From assembly GCA_016203765.1 (NCBI GenBank), contig JACQMB010000114.1:1-16292 (forward strand): a stretch of DNA of 16,292 nucleotides, given 5' to 3'. Both the position numbers and the translations under genes were made by a program. This DNA comes from Deltaproteobacteria bacterium. Its GTDB lineage: Bacteria > UBA10199 > SPLOWO2-01-44-7. Positions 14,547 through 16,292 of the stretch are shown here, piece by piece. Positions within the stretch are counted from its first letter, which is position 1, and every line of letters begins with the position of its first letter. Under the pieces are notes generated by a model that saw only the letters and a program-made list of their open reading frames with translations, was not told where the DNA came from and made no database searches.

Positions 14547-14989
14547 TTCTCCGACCTTTTCGGACCCCCCAAAACCGGCTGGATGCCGTAACGACGCGGC
14601 TCACCCAAAAACAAAAGATATTTTTGGCCGGTTTGAAAACGAAACGCGGAAAGACCGGAAACGCCGAACTTGGAGGCCTCCTGGCGATTGCGCGCCCCTG
14701 ACTGTCGCACCTCGTAGACCTCCCCTGCCCTCACATCGCCTTTCAACGCCTCTTCGACTCTGAAGGAAAAAATATTGATGGAAACGCCTTGGACCTTCTC
14801 TTCCCTTTTTTCCACACAGGTCCCCTTAAAGGCGATCTGGGCCGATTGTTTTTGTTTCTCCACGCTCACCTCTTTGGATGGCAAGACCATGGTGGCGTGG
14901 AGAAAGGGACTACGGACCACGGACCACGGACTAAGAACTAAAATCAGAAGGAGGAAAACGGAAAACAAAAAACTAGAAGAGGAACGCAT
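14543..14989 (-). CDS. Small secreted protein paired with the metalloprotease
   Basis: This 148-residue exported protein has a signal peptide with h-region FLFSVFLLLILVL, then a repeat-encoded S-P-W-S-V-V-R-S-P, then HATMVLPSKE. The mature part looks like a small beta-barrel domain: QIAFKGTCVEKREE, an FSFRVEEALKGD strand, VYEVRQSG, and FRFQTGQKYLLFLGEP. From memory, small secreted proteins with the VEEALKG...GQ.YLLFL pattern often occur beside matrixin-like proteases. Whether it binds, inhibits or assists the protease is unknown. Its stop overlaps the protease start (ATGA), so the two are translationally coupled. A near-consensus promoter lies just upstream, and the leader would be only about 5 nt. 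Confidence 0.75.
   Translation of the reverse strand: MRSSSSFLFSVFLLLILVLSPWSVVRSPFLHATMVLPSKEVSVEKQKQSAQIAFKGTCVEKREEKVQGVSINIFSFRVEEALKGDVRAGEVYEVRQSGARNRQEASKFGVSGLSAFRFQTGQKYLLFLGEPRRYGIQPVLGGPKRSEK
14907..14940. repeat. 7-bp tandem repeat array C (GGAC[CT]AC, ~4.8 units)
   Basis: Units start at 14907, 14914, 14921 and 14928 (GGACTAC, GGACCAC twice, GGACTAA), plus a degenerate GAACTA. It encodes residues 18-28 of the small secreted protein at the end of its signal peptide. Read in gene sense (GTCCGTA orientation) pure units would give a TAG every 21 bp; here that codon is TGG. Confidence 0.85.
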
Positions 14990-15000
14990 AGCCTGTTTTT

Positions 15001-15029
15001 ATTATAACCTCATTAAGTATTATCGGCAA
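15001..15029 (-). promoter_or_regulatory. Promoter of the secreted-protein/metalloprotease/dsbD operon
   Basis: On the minus strand, -35 TTGCCG (15029-15024) and a perfect -10 TATAAT (15006-15001) are 17 nt apart. The start codon at 14989 is only 11 nt beyond the -10 box, so the predicted leader is about 5 nt. Confidence 0.65.
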
Positions 15030-15058
15030 TCGGTAACTCCAAAGTTGCTTGAATCCCC

Positions 15059-15087
15059 TTGAAAAATCAACCACTATCCCCTAGGAT
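15059..15087 (+). promoter_or_regulatory. Promoter of the ctpA-like gene
   Basis: -35 TTGAAA (15059-15064) and -10 TAGGAT (15082-15087) are 17 nt apart and match consensus at 5 and 4 of 6 positions. The ATG lies 12 nt beyond the -10 box, again leaving a very short leader. It is back to back with the promoter on the opposite strand. Confidence 0.5.
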
Positions 15088-15099
15088 AGATATCGGGCT

Positions 15100-16292
15100 A
15101 TGTCTCTAAAATGTTTGAAGGTTTTCGTTCTTCTCCTCTTTTTGTCCGTAGTCCGTAGTCCGTGGTCCGTAGTCCACTCCCTCCCCAAGGACCCCCACTA
15201 CCCCCTGGCCAAGGCCCTGTTGGTCTCCAAGACCCTCTCCTACCTCGACCGCTACTATTATGCCCCCGAACGGATGGAGCCGAACGCCATGTTTGAGGCG
15301 GCGCTGACCGCCATTCAACGGGCCATCCCGGAGATCCTGGCCAAGTGTGAGCCGCAAAAATTCTGCGCCGTCACCGTCAACCAGGCGGTCAAACGTTTTC
15401 ACTACCCCGAGGGGAGTCTGAAAAATTTGTCCGCCCGCCTCGGGGAGGTTTTTGAATTCATGGGCCGCCATCTGGACCCCGACACCGAAAAACACGACGT
15501 CGAATACTCTGCCATCATCGGGATGCTGGATGCCATGGATCCCCACTCCAATTTCATGAATCCCGATGTCTACCGCGAATTCCGGGTGGGGACCGAGGGG
15601 GAATTCGGCGGACTGGGGATTGTGATCAGCATCAAAGAGGGACGCCTCGCCGTCACCGCCCCCCTGGAGGGGACACCGGCCTGGAAGGCGGGCCTCAAGG
15701 CCGGCGATTATATCGTTCAGATCGGGGAGGAATCGACCATCAACATGGATTTGACCGAGGCGGTGGGGCGCCTGCGCGGCCGGCCCGGCACCGCCGTCAT
15801 CCTTAAATTGGAGCGGGGGGAGAAAAAAGAACTCCTCACGGTTAGGCTGGTCCGCGCGATCATCAACATTGAGGCGGTCCAGTCCAAGGTGGTGAAGACC
15901 GAGCGGGAGAAGCCGGTCGGTTTTCTCAAAGTCAAGAGTTTCCAATCGAACACCCGGCGGGAGGTCCTGGGACACCTCCAAAAGATGCAAACGGAAAATC
16001 CGGGATTGACCGGGATTATTCTGGATCTGCGCCACAACCCCGGCGGTCTTCTGGACCAGGCGGTCCTGTTGGCCGACATCTTTTTAAAAAAGGGGACGAT
16101 CGTCTCCACGCGGGGCCGCGGCGGAAGCCTGATGGACCAAAAAAAGGCCAAAGACGACGGCTGGGAACAAAATTTCCCTCTCATTGTCCTGGTCAATGAA
16201 GGATCGGCCAGCGCCTCCGAGATTGTCGCCGGCGCCCTGAAAAACAATGACCGGGCCCTGATTGTGGGAAGCACCACCTTCGGCAAGGGAAC
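15100..16292 (+). CDS. ctpA: Carboxy-terminal processing protease (S41 family, CtpA/Prc type), 3' end beyond window
   Basis: This is a periplasmic serine protease with a Ser/Lys dyad; about 397 residues are visible and the gene runs off the right edge. A signal peptide (MSLKCLKVFVLLLFL) is followed by repeat-encoded S-V-V-R-S-P-W-S-V-V. A helical N-terminal domain leads into a PDZ domain (GEFGGLGIVISIKEG through GLKAGDYIVQIGEES, about 165-235). The S41 core follows: GIILDLRHNPGGLLDQAV, NEGSASASEIVAGALK with catalytic S371, and TTFGKG with K396, the expected 25 residues later. The N-terminal segment contains two cysteines (AKCEPQKFCAV), unusual enough to fit with the nearby dsbD. ATG 15100 has no clear Shine-Dalgarno. 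Typical roles are C-terminal trimming of exported proteins or degradation of tagged substrates; the substrate here is unknown. Confidence 0.93.
   Translation, partial: MSLKCLKVFVLLLFLSVVRSPWSVVHSLPKDPHYPLAKALLVSKTLSYLDRYYYAPERMEPNAMFEAALTAIQRAIPEILAKCEPQKFCAVTVNQAVKRFHYPEGSLKNLSARLGEVFEFMGRHLDPDTEKHDVEYSAIIGMLDAMDPHSNFMNPDVYREFRVGTEGEFGGLGIVISIKEGRLAVTAPLEGTPAWKAGLKAGDYIVQIGEESTINMDLTEAVGRLRGRPGTAVILKLERGEKKELLTVRLVRAIINIEAVQSKVVKTEREKPVGFLKVKSFQSNTRREVLGHLQKMQTENPGLTGIILDLRHNPGGLLDQAVLLADIFLKKGTIVSTRGRGGSLMDQKKAKDDGWEQNFPLIVLVNEGSASASEIVAGALKNNDRALIVGSTTFGKG
15144..15175. repeat. 7-bp tandem repeat array D (GTCCGT[AG], 4.6 units)
   Basis: Units start at 15144, 15151, 15158 and 15165 (GTCCGTA twice, GTCCGTG, GTCCGTA), plus a partial GTCC. 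It encodes residues 16-25 of the CtpA-like protein at the end of the signal peptide. The single GTCCGTG unit falls exactly where an A would create an in-frame TAG. Confidence 0.85.

Noticed and set aside
15106..16035. Long minus-strand open frame opposite ctpA
   Set aside because: The plus strand encodes clear PDZ and S41 motifs starting at 15100; the minus frame has no motif and a composition typical of an antisense shadow.

Overview
The window reads as chromosomal DNA of a Gram-negative bacterium. Outer-membrane lipoprotein maturation (Lnt) and periplasmic thiol transfer (DsbD) are both present. A c-di-AMP phosphodiesterase of the PgpH type, a matrixin-like protease with a MYXO-CTERM-like sorting tail, and the PhoH-PgpH-YbeY-Lnt gene order suggest a deltaproteobacterial or related, probably uncultured, lineage. 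This taxonomic guess is inference. Most of the window is dense, fairly GC-rich coding sequence.

Positions 1-708 (minus strand) hold two unrecognised genes, one cut by the window edge. Positions 796-6426 (plus strand) hold a tightly packed six-gene operon: a minimal alkylguanine-DNA alkyltransferase, a degenerate YjbQ-like protein, PhoH ATPase, PgpH, YbeY endoribonuclease and apolipoprotein N-acyltransferase. Junctions are 6 bp, a 4-bp overlap, 0 bp, a 92-bp overlap and 0 bp. The operon combines RNA metabolism (PhoH, YbeY), c-di-AMP turnover (PgpH) and envelope lipoprotein maturation (Lnt).

Positions 6428-8664 (minus strand) are visibly more AT-rich and look like an acquired insert between lnt and prfB. 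They hold a HicB/HicA-like toxin-antitoxin pair with its own promoter, two direct copies of a 41-bp repeat resembling those near REP-associated transposases, and a 483-residue Cys-rich protein of unknown function.

Positions 8778-11613 return to housekeeping genes: RF2 (prfB, no programmed frameshift, SPY instead of SPF), a XerD-type recombinase, and an EI24/CysZ-like membrane protein.

Positions 11586-16292 form a secretion and proteolysis block. A minus-strand operon encodes a small secreted protein, a zinc metalloprotease with carboxypeptidase-regulatory-like domain and C-terminal sorting signal, and a full-length DsbD. Divergently, across 110 bp with two good promoters, lies a CtpA-type S41 protease that runs off the window end. 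Four arrays of a 7-bp tandem repeat (GGACTAC / GTAGTCC) lie in this block and nowhere else in the window. Each sits inside coding sequence at a protein boundary: two at signal-peptide ends, one between a sorting-signal cysteine and its membrane anchor, and one forming the stop codons of two convergent genes. In the two arrays read in the stop-prone orientation, the unit that would give an in-frame TAG carries TGG. This repeat family is the most unusual signal in the window.
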